This document shows, in pieces, positions 53,480 through 62,307 of a stretch of 64,000 nucleotides of DNA. Numbering within the stretch: position 1 is the first letter of the stretch; every line of letters begins with the position of its first letter. The notes beneath the pieces are model-generated. The model ran no database searches. It was not told where the DNA came from and saw nothing but the letters and a program-made list of their open reading frames with translations. The translations under genes were made by a program, and so were the position numbers. The stretch lies in assembly GCF_049341065.1 (NCBI RefSeq), contig NZ_JBMPIX010000006.1, positions 124,001 to 188,000 on the forward strand, in the 5' to 3' direction. The DNA comes from Pacificoceanicola sp049341065 (GTDB lineage: Bacteria > Pseudomonadota > Alphaproteobacteria > Rhodobacterales > Rhodobacteraceae).

Positions 53480-54793
53480 CTACTTTGCGTTGCGTTCGCG
53501 CCGCAGACGGGTGAAGTAATCGACGCGCTTGCGCAAATCGCGCTCAAATCCGCGTTCGACCGGGTCGTAATAGGCCTCGCGCGCCATATCGTCGGGGAAA
53601 TAGTCCTGACCGGAAAAGCCATCTTCAGCGTCGTGGTCATAGGCATAGCCCGAACCATATCCCTGATCCTTCATCAGCGCTGTCGGGGCGTTGAGAATAT
53701 GTTTCGGAGGCATCAAGGAGCCGGTTTTCCGGGCCGCCGCGCGGGCCGACTTGTAGGCGACATAGGCCGCGTTCGATTTGGGGGCGAGGGCGAGGTAGAC
53801 CAGCGCCTGGGCGATGGCCAATTCCCCTTCGGGACTGCCGAGCCGTTCATAGGTTTCCCAGCTCTGCAGGCAGACCGCCTGCGCCTGTGGGTCCGCAAGG
53901 CCGATATCTTCGACCGCCATGCGGGTGATGCGGCGCGCCAGATAGCGGGGGTCTTCGCCCGCCTCCAGCATGCGTGCATACCAGTAAAGCGCGGCGTCAG
54001 GGTCTGAACCACGCACCGATTTATGCAGCGCCGAGATCAGGTTGTAATGCCCGTCCCCGCCCTTGTCGTATTGCGCGGCACGCTTCATCAGGCGGGTGGT
54101 CAACTGATCGGTGTTGAGTTTGTCCTGCGTGCGCCATGACATCACCTGTTCGACCAGATTGAGAAGCGCGCGCCCGTCGCCGTCCGCCATTTCCAGAAGC
54201 GCCTCGCGCGCGACGCCGTCCAGCGGAAGAGCGCGATCCAACTCTTGCTCGGCGCGTTGTACGAGGCGCTCCAGATCGCCAAGGCTGAGGCGTTCCAGCA
54301 CCAGGACCTGACTGCGCGACAGCAAGGCCGCGTTCAGCTCGAACGAGGGGTTTTCCGTGGTCGCCCCGACCAGCAGAATCGTGCCGTCCTCCATATGGGG
54401 AAGAAAACCGTCTTGCTGGGCCTTGTTGAACCGGTGGATTTCGTCGACGAACAGCAAAGTGCCCTGCCCGGTCCGGCGGCGCAGCTTGGCGGCCTCAAAG
54501 ACTTTTCGCAGCTCGGGCACGCCGGTGAAGATGGCGCTGATCTGGACAAAATGCAGGTCGGTTTCATCCGCCAGAAGCCGCGCGATGGTGGTCTTGCCCA
54601 CCCCCGGCGGCCCCCAGAAAATGATCGACCCAAGGGCGCCAGAGTCGAGCATGACGCCCAAAGGGGCCTCGGGGCCAAGCACTTGCTCTTGCCCGATGAC
54701 ATCGCCGAGGGATTTCGGACGCAGGCGATCGGCCAAGGGCCGGGGTGCGGTGTCAGGCGCGCCCGGATCAGCGCTGTCGAACAGATCGGCCAA
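53480..54793 (-). CDS. rarA: Replication-associated recombination protein A (RarA/MgsA AAA+ ATPase)
   Basis: 437 residues. Walker A GPPGVGKTT, Walker B LFVDEIHRFNKAQQD, sensor I GATTENPSF and the C-terminal tetramerisation domain (HYNLISALHKSVRGSDPDAALYW). It acts at stalled forks. It begins three bases before the protease stop region, so both are co-transcribed. Confidence 0.95.
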   Translation of the reverse strand: MADLFDSADPGAPDTAPRPLADRLRPKSLGDVIGQEQVLGPEAPLGVMLDSGALGSIIFWGPPGVGKTTIARLLADETDLHFVQISAIFTGVPELRKVFEAAKLRRRTGQGTLLFVDEIHRFNKAQQDGFLPHMEDGTILLVGATTENPSFELNAALLSRSQVLVLERLSLGDLERLVQRAEQELDRALPLDGVAREALLEMADGDGRALLNLVEQVMSWRTQDKLNTDQLTTRLMKRAAQYDKGGDGHYNLISALHKSVRGSDPDAALYWYARMLEAGEDPRYLARRITRMAVEDIGLADPQAQAVCLQSWETYERLGSPEGELAIAQALVYLALAPKSNAAYVAYKSARAAARKTGSLMPPKHILNAPTALMKDQGYGSGYAYDHDAEDGFSGQDYFPDDMAREAYYDPVERGFERDLRKRVDYFTRLRRERNAK

Positions 54794-54796
54794 GGC

Positions 54797-56170
54797 TCAG
54801 ATCCGGAAACGCAGGACAAGCCTGCGGTTGCCGCGCTGCGCATCGATCTGGATTCGAGGGGCCGCGTCGCGCAGCAACGCGTCAACTTCGGTCGGGCTGA
54901 CGATATCCACGCCGTCGATGGCGTTCAGAATATCACCCTGTTGCAAACCCGCACGGGCGCCGAACGGGCCGGGGTCGAGGACGACAATTCCCTTGGCCTG
55001 TGTGGACAGGCCCATTTCCGCGCTCACAGCCGGGTTGATCCGTGCAAGGCTGAGGCCGGGAAGAACGCCGTCTTGATCAATAACGGTACGCTCGGCGGGC
55101 GGTTCATCCGGCGGAGGGATCATCGCGACCTTGGCGATTTCCTGTTTGCCGTCGCGGACATAAGTGATTTCGGCCTCGGCGCCGATACCGCGCACGGACA
55201 TTCGATAAATCATCTCGGGCGGTGTGTTCACCGGCTCACCGTCCACCGCCAAAACAACATCACCGGGCGTCAGCCCTGACGCGGCAAAGGGGCTGGCGGG
55301 GTGCATCTGCACGACCACCACACCGCCGGGCACACCAAGGCCAAGACTGTCAGACAAATCCGCGTCAACCGGTTGTCCTGTCATCCCGGCCCAAGGGCGC
55401 TGAAAACCGGTCTGCCCGTCGCGGGCCTGCTGGACGAACTGCTGCACAAGCGCCGAAGGAATGGCAAACCCGATCCCGTTTGATCCGCCCGAGCGCGTCA
55501 GGATTGAGGTGTTCACCCCGATCAGCCGCCCCGAGACGTCGATCAAAGCCCCGCCAGAGTTGCCGGGGTTGATAGGCGCATCGGTCTGGATGAAGTACCC
55601 GCGACCGTTGCCGGTGGCCGTGCCGGTGCGCGCGAGGCCCGAAACGATGCCCGAAGACACTGTTTGGCCAACGCCGAAGGGGTTGCCGATGGCCAGAACC
55701 AGTTCACCGACTTCGACGGTCTCGCTGTTGCGCAAATCGAGGAACGGCATGTCCTTGGCATTTTTTAGTTGCAAGATGGCCAGATCCGCCTCTTCGTCTG
55801 CCAGCAGGACATCGGCTTCGAATTCGCGGCGGTCGTTCAGCACCACGCGAATGTCAGTCGCCTGCCCCACCACGTGGTAGTTCGAAACGACATACCCGTC
55901 CTCAGACAGAATAACCCCGGAACCAAGCGAATTCTGCACCCGCGGTCGGGCCTGAAAGTCGCGAAACAGCCCGCCGAACAAAGGATCGCCCGCGAAGGGG
56001 CTACGATCCTGCACGACACGGCTGGCATAGATGTTGACCACCGCCGGGGCGGCCTCTTTCACCAAGGGGGCGAAGCTCAGCGAAATTTGCGCCTGACTTT
56101 GCGGAACTTGCTCGGCTGCGGCCTGAAGCGGCAGAAAAAGGCAAAGCAGAATCGTTGCAGTACGGCGCAT
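54797..56170 (-). CDS. Do/DegP-family periplasmic serine protease
   Basis: 457 residues from ATG 56170, with a signal peptide (TATILLCLFLPLQAAAE). The catalytic triad is visible: His99 (NYHVVG), Asp129 (EEADLAILQ) and Ser205 (GNSGGAL). Two PDZ domains follow (about 260-345 and 370-450). It degrades or refolds misfolded envelope proteins. Longer in-frame starts give no signal peptide. Confidence 0.93.
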   Translation of the reverse strand: MRRTATILLCLFLPLQAAAEQVPQSQAQISLSFAPLVKEAAPAVVNIYASRVVQDRSPFAGDPLFGGLFRDFQARPRVQNSLGSGVILSEDGYVVSNYHVVGQATDIRVVLNDRREFEADVLLADEEADLAILQLKNAKDMPFLDLRNSETVEVGELVLAIGNPFGVGQTVSSGIVSGLARTGTATGNGRGYFIQTDAPINPGNSGGALIDVSGRLIGVNTSILTRSGGSNGIGFAIPSALVQQFVQQARDGQTGFQRPWAGMTGQPVDADLSDSLGLGVPGGVVVVQMHPASPFAASGLTPGDVVLAVDGEPVNTPPEMIYRMSVRGIGAEAEITYVRDGKQEIAKVAMIPPPDEPPAERTVIDQDGVLPGLSLARINPAVSAEMGLSTQAKGIVVLDPGPFGARAGLQQGDILNAIDGVDIVSPTEVDALLRDAAPRIQIDAQRGNRRLVLRFRI

Positions 56171-56214
56171 GAGAGACCTCCTGATTGTGATGTCAGGGAT
56201 ATGTGACTCTGGGA

Positions 56215-56480
56215 TCACGAACGCAAGAGCGCGTGTTTGGCCGTCAGGGTGATGCGATCCAGATAGTCGGCCTGTGTCCAGCCGCACTGATGGCGCAACT
56301 GTTCCCATTGGCGGACCGAAAGGAGCGTCCACAACATGTCGGTCGCCGCCTCTTCACTCCACACCGGATCGAGATGACCGTCCTTGGCCAGTGGCCTTGC
56401 AGCTGTGGCGCATTGAGCGCGCCTCGGCATCGCTGTCCATCAACGCCATCAAGGCACGACCAACACCGTAGATCTCGGAG
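56215..56480 (-). pseudogene. C-terminal remnant of a TetR-family regulator
   Basis: The intact tail frame (DGHLDPVWSEEAATDMLWTLLSVRQWEQLRHQCGW... to RITLTAKHALL, stop at 56215) is typical of TetR C-terminal domains. The preceding part, EIYGVGRALMALMDSDAEARSM, continues in another frame, so a frameshift lies near 56425. No DNA-binding half exists. It ends at the junction with a plus-strand remnant. Confidence 0.6.
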
Positions 56481-56485
56481 ATGTA

Positions 56486-56656
56486 GCCGACCCATGCCGC
56501 GATGCAGATCCGGCCACAGGCGATTTCAAGGTGGGCTTTGGACCAGGCGAGCGCGGCCTCAAGCTCAAGATCACCAAATCTGATGTTGCCGCAATCCTTG
56601 CCCGCCGGCTTGAGGACATGCGGTTTCGCCGGATGGCGGTCGCCATCTCGAACTGA
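56486..56656 (+). pseudogene. C-terminal remnant of an NAD(P)H-binding (NmrA/SDR-like) protein
   Basis: The frame with TGA 56654-56656 reads GDFKVGFGPGERGLKLKITK then SDVAAILARRLEDMRFRRMAVAISN, matching the end of atypical SDR/NAD(P)H-binding proteins (SRADVA...QLxD...RRAVAISN). There is no start or cofactor site; the frame is closed upstream at 56414. With the TetR remnant it looks like a divergent regulator-reductase pair whose 5' halves and promoter were deleted. Confidence 0.5.
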
Positions 56657-56675
56657 GTTCGTTGAACCAAACAAA

Positions 56676-56703
56676 AAAGGCCGATCCCTTCGGATCGGCC
56701 TTT
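56676..56703 (-). terminator. Rho-independent terminator of the rpsM-rplQ operon
   Basis: A 12-pair stem (AAAGGCCGATCC / GGATCGGCCTTT, loop of four) with T-run on the minus strand, 23 bases beyond the rplQ stop. Confidence 0.85.
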
Positions 56704-56726
56704 CGCAATTCAGGAACGCGGAAAAT

Positions 56727-57146
56727 TTATCCTTCGGCAGCTTCTGCGGCTGCGGCGCGGGCTTTGTCAGCGGCGCCTTTCGCGTCGGCGTCGCGGTCGA
56801 CCAGTTCGATGATCGCCATGGGCGCCATGTCACCGTAACGGAAGCCGGCCTTCAGAACGCGGGTGTAACCACCGTTGCGCTCGGCGTAGCGCGGGCCGAG
56901 GATTTCGAACAGTTTTGCAACGTCCTTGTCTTCCTTCAGCTGAGCGGCGGCCTGACGGCGCGCGTGCACATCGCCACGCTTGCCAAGGGTGATCAGCTTT
57001 TCGATGACGCGCTTGAGTTCTTTGGCCTTGGGCAGGGTCGTCTTGATCTGCTCGTGCTCGATGAGCGAGCCAGCCATGTTCGAGAAGAGCGCCTTGCGGT
57101 GCTCGTGGGTGCGGTTGAGGCGGCGGTAGCCTTTTGCGTGACGCAT
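56727..57146 (-). CDS. rplQ: Ribosomal protein bL17
   Basis: 139 residues with the family opening MRHAKGYRRLNRTHEHRKAL and GGYTRVLKAGFRYGDMAPMAIIELV. It is last in the alpha operon, before the terminator. The 127-base gap to rpoA contains a GGGCGGG/CCCGCCC hairpin at 57247-57266. Confidence 0.97.
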   Translation of the reverse strand: MRHAKGYRRLNRTHEHRKALFSNMAGSLIEHEQIKTTLPKAKELKRVIEKLITLGKRGDVHARRQAAAQLKEDKDVAKLFEILGPRYAERNGGYTRVLKAGFRYGDMAPMAIIELVDRDADAKGAADKARAAAAEAAEG

Positions 57147-57273
57147 GTGTCTTACTCCTAGATACCCTCTACGGGCGGTTTTGCTTTGTCTGACCGGCGA
57201 TGCGTGTCACCGGCTCTCCTTGGGGCGTCATGCCCATCGTGCGGTTGGGCGGGCCGAAACCCGCCCCTCCAAA

Positions 57274-58290
57274 TCAGAACGAATCTTCAAGCTTTTTGGC
57301 CAGATCTTCGATGTTGTCCGGCGGCCAGTCCTCAACGTCCATGCCAAGGTGCAGACCCATGCCCGACAGCACTTCCTTGATTTCGTTCAAGGACTTGCGG
57401 CCAAAGTTCGGGGTGCGCAGCATTTCTGCTTCGGTCTTCTGGATGAGATCGCCGATGTAGACGATGTTGTCGTTCTTCAGGCAGTTCGCCGAACGCACAG
57501 AGAGCTCCAGTTCGTCCACCTTCTTGAGCAGAAGCGGGTTGAACTCGAGACCATCGTCGTCGTCCTGACGGCTGGCCGATTCCGGCTCGTCGAAGTTGAC
57601 GAAGATCGACAGCTGATCCTGAAGGATTCGCGCCGCGTAAGCGATTGCGTCCTCAGGGGAAACAGAACCGTCGGTTTCGATCTTCATGGTCAGCTTGTCA
57701 TAGTCCAGCACCTGGCCCTCACGGGTGGGCTGAACGTCATAGGCGACCTTTTTGACCGGGGAATAGATCGCGTCGATCGGGATCAGACCGATGGGCGCAT
57801 CTTCCGGCTTGTTCTTGTCCGCAGCCACATAGCCCTTGCCGGTGTTGACCGTCAGCTCCATGTAGACTTCGGCGCCCTCGTCCACGTGACAGATCACGTG
57901 ATCGCGGTTCAGGATTTCGATGCCAGCGGATTCCGAGATATCGCCAGCCGTGACAACGCCCGGACCTTTTGCAGAAATCGACAGGCGCTTGGGCCCTTCG
58001 ACTTCCATCCGCAGGCTCACGCCCTTGAGGTTCAGAACGATGTCGGTCACGTCTTCACGAACGCCAGCAACCGAAGAAAACTCGTGCAGGACGTTGTCGA
58101 TCTGAACGCTGGTGATGGCCGCGCCCTGAAGGCTGGACAGCAGCACGCGACGCAGGGCGTTGCCCATGGTCAGACCAAAGCCGCGCTCGAGCGGTTCGGC
58201 TACAACAGTGGCCTTGCGGGCAGGATCGTTGCCCGGTTTAACGTCAAGCTGTGTCGGCTTGATCAGTTCGGCCCAATTCTTATGGATCAT
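57274..58290 (-). CDS. rpoA: RNA polymerase alpha subunit
   Basis: 338 residues from ATG 58290 (MIHKNWAELIKPTQLDV). N-terminal assembly domain includes NALRRVLLSSLQGAAITSVQIDNVLHEFS; the C-terminal domain has ELSVRSANCLKNDNIVYIGDLI and GRKSLNEIKEVL, which contacts UP elements and activators. Confidence 0.98.
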   Translation of the reverse strand: MIHKNWAELIKPTQLDVKPGNDPARKATVVAEPLERGFGLTMGNALRRVLLSSLQGAAITSVQIDNVLHEFSSVAGVREDVTDIVLNLKGVSLRMEVEGPKRLSISAKGPGVVTAGDISESAGIEILNRDHVICHVDEGAEVYMELTVNTGKGYVAADKNKPEDAPIGLIPIDAIYSPVKKVAYDVQPTREGQVLDYDKLTMKIETDGSVSPEDAIAYAARILQDQLSIFVNFDEPESASRQDDDDGLEFNPLLLKKVDELELSVRSANCLKNDNIVYIGDLIQKTEAEMLRTPNFGRKSLNEIKEVLSGMGLHLGMDVEDWPPDNIEDLAKKLEDSF

Positions 58291-58404
58291 GCAGTCCCTC
58301 CATGCTTGCCCGTGCCCCATGTCCTAAGGCGCAGACTCCCGAGGTTTCAGAAAGACGTAAACGAGGCCGGACAGAATGCCCGGCCCCGCGTAACAATACT
58401 CAGA

Positions 58405-58794
58405 TCAGACGCGACGGCGCTTCGGCGGACGGCAACCGTTGTGTGCAATCGGGGTCACATCGCGGATCGAGGTGATGTTGAACCCGGCAGCCGCCAGAGC
58501 GCGCAGTGCAGATTCACGGCCCGAACCGGGACCCTGCACTTCGACTTCCAGCGTCTTGACGCCATGTTCCTGGGCTTTCTTGCCTGCATCTTCCGCAGCC
58601 AGCTGAGCAGCATAAGGGGTCGACTTGCGCGAGCCCTTGAAGCCCATGGTGCCAGCGGAGGACCATGCAATTGCGTTGCCCTGAACGTCAGAGATCAGGA
58701 TCTTGGTGTTGTTGAAGGTCGAGTTCACATGCGCAACGCCAGCTGCGATGTTCTTGGAGACCTTCTTCTTAGCGCGACGAGTATCACGTGCCAT
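58405..58794 (-). CDS. rpsK: Ribosomal protein uS11
   Basis: 129 residues; NIAAGVAHVNSTFNNTKILISD, AWSSAGTMGFKGSRKSTPYAA and the closing TPIAHNGCRPPKRRRV are diagnostic. It follows rpsM by 15 bases. Confidence 0.98.
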   Translation of the reverse strand: MARDTRRAKKKVSKNIAAGVAHVNSTFNNTKILISDVQGNAIAWSSAGTMGFKGSRKSTPYAAQLAAEDAGKKAQEHGVKTLEVEVQGPGSGRESALRALAAAGFNITSIRDVTPIAHNGCRPPKRRRV

Positions 58795-58809
58795 TGGTCG
58801 AACCCTCCC

Positions 58810-59178
58810 TTACTTCTTCTTGCCGGCAATGGCCTTTGCGGGGCCTTTGCGCGTGCGTGCGTTGGTGTGCGTACGCTGACCGCGCACAGGAAGGTTGCGA
58901 CGATGGCGCAGGCCGCGGTAGCAGCCAAGGTCCATCAGGCGCTTGATGTTCATTTGCACTTCACGGCGAAGGTCGCCTTCGACAGTGAAGTTGGCATCGA
59001 TGTGCTCGCGAATGGCGAGAACTTCGGCATCGCTCAGCTCGTTCACGCGACGCGAAACGTCGATGTTCACGGCTTCACAAATCTGCGCAGCAGACGTGTG
59101 GCCAATACCAGTGATATAGGTGAGTGCGATCGGCACCCGCTTATGGGTCGGGATGTTAACGCCGGCAATACGTGCCAC
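58810..59178 (-). CDS. rpsM: Ribosomal protein uS13
   Basis: 122 residues; MARIAGVNIPTHKRVPIALTYITGIG, and GCYRGLRHRRNLPVRGQRT with KGPAKAIAGKKK at the end. It leads the rpsM-rpsK-rpoA-rplQ unit, which is separated from adk by a terminator. Confidence 0.98.
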   Translation of the reverse strand: MARIAGVNIPTHKRVPIALTYITGIGHTSAAQICEAVNIDVSRRVNELSDAEVLAIREHIDANFTVEGDLRREVQMNIKRLMDLGCYRGLRHRRNLPVRGQRTHTNARTRKGPAKAIAGKKK

Positions 59179-59547
59179 GTGTCATATTCCTTTTCGTTGC
59201 GAGCCCGTCATGCCAGGCCCTTTTTTCACAACATGAGGCCCGAGGCATTTTGTGCCGCCGGGCCAAAGCTGATCAGGTGGTCTGCTAACTGGGTGCGACC
59301 CCGATAGCGTCGGTGATTCTCGTGAAGAGATAGGGGTGGGTAGGGGCATTTCGACAGGACGTCAAGACCCCAAGCCGAGCCTCGGCAATGATGGTCAATT
59401 TCCGGCTCTAAGGTGCCCTTCTGATACACCACAACCCGACCGTGTTCAAATACATCCCAACAAAGACATCTCTGAGGTTTGTGCGACGTCGGGCAGCATC
59501 GAAAATGGTTGCGGAGCAAAGCGTGCAGCCACGTCAGCTCGAAACGA
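59179..59547 (-). other. Gap between adk terminator and rpsM; presumed promoter region
   Basis: No gene is supported; a 97-residue minus-strand frame here has no family resemblance and poor coding character. Because the adk terminator lies upstream, rpsM must have its own promoter here, but I could not pick a confident -35/-10 pair. Confidence 0.5.
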
Positions 59548-59573
59548 AAAAGGCCGCGAAAACGCGGCCTTTT
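59548..59573 (-). terminator. Rho-independent terminator after adk
   Basis: An 11-pair stem (AAAAGGCCGCG / CGCGGCCTTTT, loop AAAA on plus) followed by a T-run on the minus strand, 23 bases past the adk stop. Confidence 0.85.
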
Positions 59574-59596
59574 CTGGAGACATCAAAGCAAAGGGA

Positions 59597-60244
59597 TCAG
59601 CTGTCGAGCAGATCAGCGACCCCAGCCTTGACGGCATCAATCTCGCCCATGCCGTCGGTGCGCGCATACATGCCTTTGGCATAGTAGTAGCCCACCAGAG
59701 GCGATGTCATCTTGTAATAGGCCATCAAGCGCGTGCGCAGGCTGTCTTCGTTGTCGTCGGCGCGACGCTTGAATTCCGCCTTTTCCCCGCAAGAAGTGCA
59801 GACGCCATCCGCCGGGACCGGCTTGGTGTTGTCGTTGTAGACCTCACCGCAATTGCCGCAGGTCGACCGCGCCGTGATCCTTGCCACAAGTGCCTCATCA
59901 TCGACACGCAGCTCGATCACCTTGTCGAGGGTCTTGCCCATCTCTGCCATCAGCTCGCCCAGAGCATCCGCCTGCTTGAGCGTGCGTGGGAAGCCGTCAA
60001 AGATAAAGCCGGTAGCTTCGGTCGTCTCCAGCTTTTCCCGGATCAGACCGATGACGATCTCGTCGGTGACCAGATCACCTTTGGCCATCACGTCAGCGAC
60101 CAGCTTGCCCATCTCGGTGCCACTGTCCTTGGCTTCGCGCAGCATGTCTCCGGTGGACAGCTGGACCATGCCCCGCTCTTCCACCAAAATCCGCGCCTGA
60201 GTGCCTTTGCCCGCGCCCGGCGGTCCAAGAAGAATGATGTTCAT
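59597..60244 (-). CDS. adk: Adenylate kinase (zinc-LID type)
   Basis: 215 residues. P-loop GPPGAGKGTQA, DGFPRTLKQA and a long LID domain with four cysteines (CGNCGEVYND and CTSCGEKAEF) that should bind zinc. It interconverts ATP+AMP and 2 ADP. It overlaps secY by four bases. Confidence 0.97.
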   Translation of the reverse strand: MNIILLGPPGAGKGTQARILVEERGMVQLSTGDMLREAKDSGTEMGKLVADVMAKGDLVTDEIVIGLIREKLETTEATGFIFDGFPRTLKQADALGELMAEMGKTLDKVIELRVDDEALVARITARSTCGNCGEVYNDNTKPVPADGVCTSCGEKAEFKRRADDNEDSLRTRLMAYYKMTSPLVGYYYAKGMYARTDGMGEIDAVKAGVADLLDS

Positions 60245-61602
60245 CGCCGTGCGGGCCCCTTTTTCTTGCGGGCCTTACCCTTACCGCGCAGCTGCGATTT
60301 CTGAATAAGACCTTCGTACTGGTGCGCCAGCAGATGGCTTTGCGCCTGCTGGATCGTGTCCATCACAACGCTGACCACAATCAGCACCGAGGTGCCGCCG
60401 AAATAGAACGGAATTGCGAACTGACCGCGCAGAATTTCCGGCAAAAGGCAAACCGCCGCAAGATAGGCCGAACCCAGAACGAGCACGCGGTTGACCACGT
60501 ATTCCATGTACTCGGCGGTGCGCTTGCCCGGGCGGATGCCGGGAACAAAACCGTTCTGGTTCTTCAGGTTTTCTGCAACTTCGTCGGGTTTGAAGGACAC
60601 GTTGAAGGTATAGAAATAGGCGAAGAAGACGATCATCGCCGCGAAGAACAACAGGTAGAGCGGCTGGCCGGGACCAAAGTAGGCAAGGATCGTCGACATG
60701 ATCGGGCCTGCATCGGACCCGGAAAAGGTCGAGATCGTGATCGGCAGAAGCAGCAGCGACGAGGCAAAGATCGCCGGGATTACGCCCGCCGGGTTCACCT
60801 TGATCGGCAGGTGGCTGTTCTGCGCTTCGGTCATCTTCATGCCGACCTGACGGCGCGGATACTGAATGGTGATCTTGCGGAGCGCGCGCTCCATAAAGAC
60901 CACAAAGGCAATCACGCCCACCACCATCAGCATAACGCCGACAATGACAGCAGGGCTGATCGCCCCCGAGCGGCCAGATTCAAAGAACTGCGCCAAAGCG
61001 GCGGGAACCTCGGCGATGATGCCGACGAAGATGATCAGTGAAATGCCGTTGCCAATGCCGCGTGCGGTGATCTGCTCGCCCAGCCACATCAGGAACATGG
61101 TGCCGCCGACAAGGGTGATCACAACCGACGCACGGAAATACCAGCCCGGCTCATGGGCCAGATCGCCGGCTTCCAGCGACGCGGCCAGACCGTAAGCCTG
61201 AAACAGCGCCAGCGCCACGGTGCCGAACCGGGTGTACTGGTTTATCTTCTTGCGGCCCTGCTCGCCCTCTTTTTTCAGCTGCTCAAGCGCGGGGACCATC
61301 GAAGACAGAAGCTGAACGATGATCGAGGCCGAGATGTAGGGCATGATGCCAAGGGCAAAGATGCCCATGCGCCCAAGCGCCCCGCCGGTGAACATCGACA
61401 CCATGCCGCCGATCCCCTGCCCGGCCTGCTCCATGAAGTCGCGCAGCGCCGCGCCATCGATCCCCGGTACGGGAATGAAGGTGCCAAGGCGATATACGAT
61501 CAGCAGGCCAAGGGTGAAGAGGATGCGGTTGCGCAGGTCGGTGGCTTTGCCTAGCGCCGCCCAACTGGTGTTGGCGGCCATCTGCTCTACTGCGGATACC
61601 AT
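60241..61602 (-). CDS. secY: Preprotein translocase subunit SecY
   Basis: 453 residues, ten membrane helices. RILFTLGLLIVYRLGTFIPVPGID at the start, the plug region, RRQVGMKMTEAQNSHLPIKVN and GFVPGIRPGKRTAEYMEYVVNRV are SecY marks. It forms the Sec channel. A strong hairpin separates it from rplO. Confidence 0.98.
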   Translation of the reverse strand: MVSAVEQMAANTSWAALGKATDLRNRILFTLGLLIVYRLGTFIPVPGIDGAALRDFMEQAGQGIGGMVSMFTGGALGRMGIFALGIMPYISASIIVQLLSSMVPALEQLKKEGEQGRKKINQYTRFGTVALALFQAYGLAASLEAGDLAHEPGWYFRASVVITLVGGTMFLMWLGEQITARGIGNGISLIIFVGIIAEVPAALAQFFESGRSGAISPAVIVGVMLMVVGVIAFVVFMERALRKITIQYPRRQVGMKMTEAQNSHLPIKVNPAGVIPAIFASSLLLLPITISTFSGSDAGPIMSTILAYFGPGQPLYLLFFAAMIVFFAYFYTFNVSFKPDEVAENLKNQNGFVPGIRPGKRTAEYMEYVVNRVLVLGSAYLAAVCLLPEILRGQFAIPFYFGGTSVLIVVSVVMDTIQQAQSHLLAHQYEGLIQKSQLRGKGKARKKKGPARR

Positions 61603-61625
61603 GCGGGTCTCTCTTTTAATTCAAA

Positions 61626-61660
61626 CGCCGCCCGGATGCGTTTTCCAGCATCGGGCGGCG
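61626..61660 (-). other. Strong hairpin between rplO and secY (attenuator-like)
   Basis: Thirteen pairs with one bulge (CGCCGCCCG-G-ATGC and GCATCGGGCGGCG) and a loop of eight. On the minus strand it is followed by TTTGAATT, a weak T-run, so it may cut or stabilise the transcript between L15 and SecY. Confidence 0.5.
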
Positions 61661-61713
61661 CTATAAGGAAAACTGGGTCGTATGTAAGCGGCACAGAGGC
61701 CGCTCACAACCCG

Positions 61714-62178
61714 TTATTCGGCAGCCGCCTTCACGGTAAGGGCACCACCCGCCTTTTCGACGGCGTCGATCGCGGCCTTCGAGGCGCCGGTGACCGAAAT
61801 GGTGGCCTTCGTGGTCAGCTCGCCCTTGGCGAGGATGCGGATCCCGTCCAGCTTGCGGCGCACGGCGCCGGAAGCGATCAGGCTGTCTTCGGTGATGTCG
61901 GCCGCGTCAAGCTTGCCGGCTTCGATGAATTTCTGGATGATCCCGAGGTTGATCACAGCATAGGCCTTGCGGTTCGGCTTGTTGAAGCCACGCTTGGGCA
62001 GACGCTGGTAGAGGGGCATTTGGCCGCCTTCGTAGCCATTGATGGCCACACCCGAACGCGACTTTTGACCTTTGATACCACGGCCACCGGTCTTACCCAT
62101 GCCCGAACCGGCGCCACGGCCGATACGCTTTTTGCGCTTGGTTGCGCCGGGATTGTCGTGCAGTTCATGCAGTTTCAT
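61714..62178 (-). CDS. rplO: Ribosomal protein uL15
   Basis: 154 residues from ATG 62178; MKLHELHDNPGATKRKKRIGRG and GGRGIKGQKSRSGVAINGYEGGQMPLYQRLPKRGF are diagnostic. The usual upstream partners (rpmD, rpsE) are absent; an unrelated gene diverges from it, so the spc cluster is broken here. Confidence 0.98.
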   Translation of the reverse strand: MKLHELHDNPGATKRKKRIGRGAGSGMGKTGGRGIKGQKSRSGVAINGYEGGQMPLYQRLPKRGFNKPNRKAYAVINLGIIQKFIEAGKLDAADITEDSLIASGAVRRKLDGIRILAKGELTTKATISVTGASKAAIDAVEKAGGALTVKAAAE

Positions 62179-62307
62179 AACGCTTCTCCTTTGCCGGATG
62201 TGCCCCCCGAAGCGTATGGGGCAACCACGGCTTTTCTTGGTTTTGATGAATCGTGCTGTTACAGCACTCGGGGCATATAGTAAAATGCAGCGCGGGGCGC
62301 AAGTTGA

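Noticed and set aside
57145..59307. 720-residue plus-strand frame over rplQ-rpoA-rpsK-rpsM
   Set aside because: It is the reverse of four unmistakable core genes; no family resemblance.
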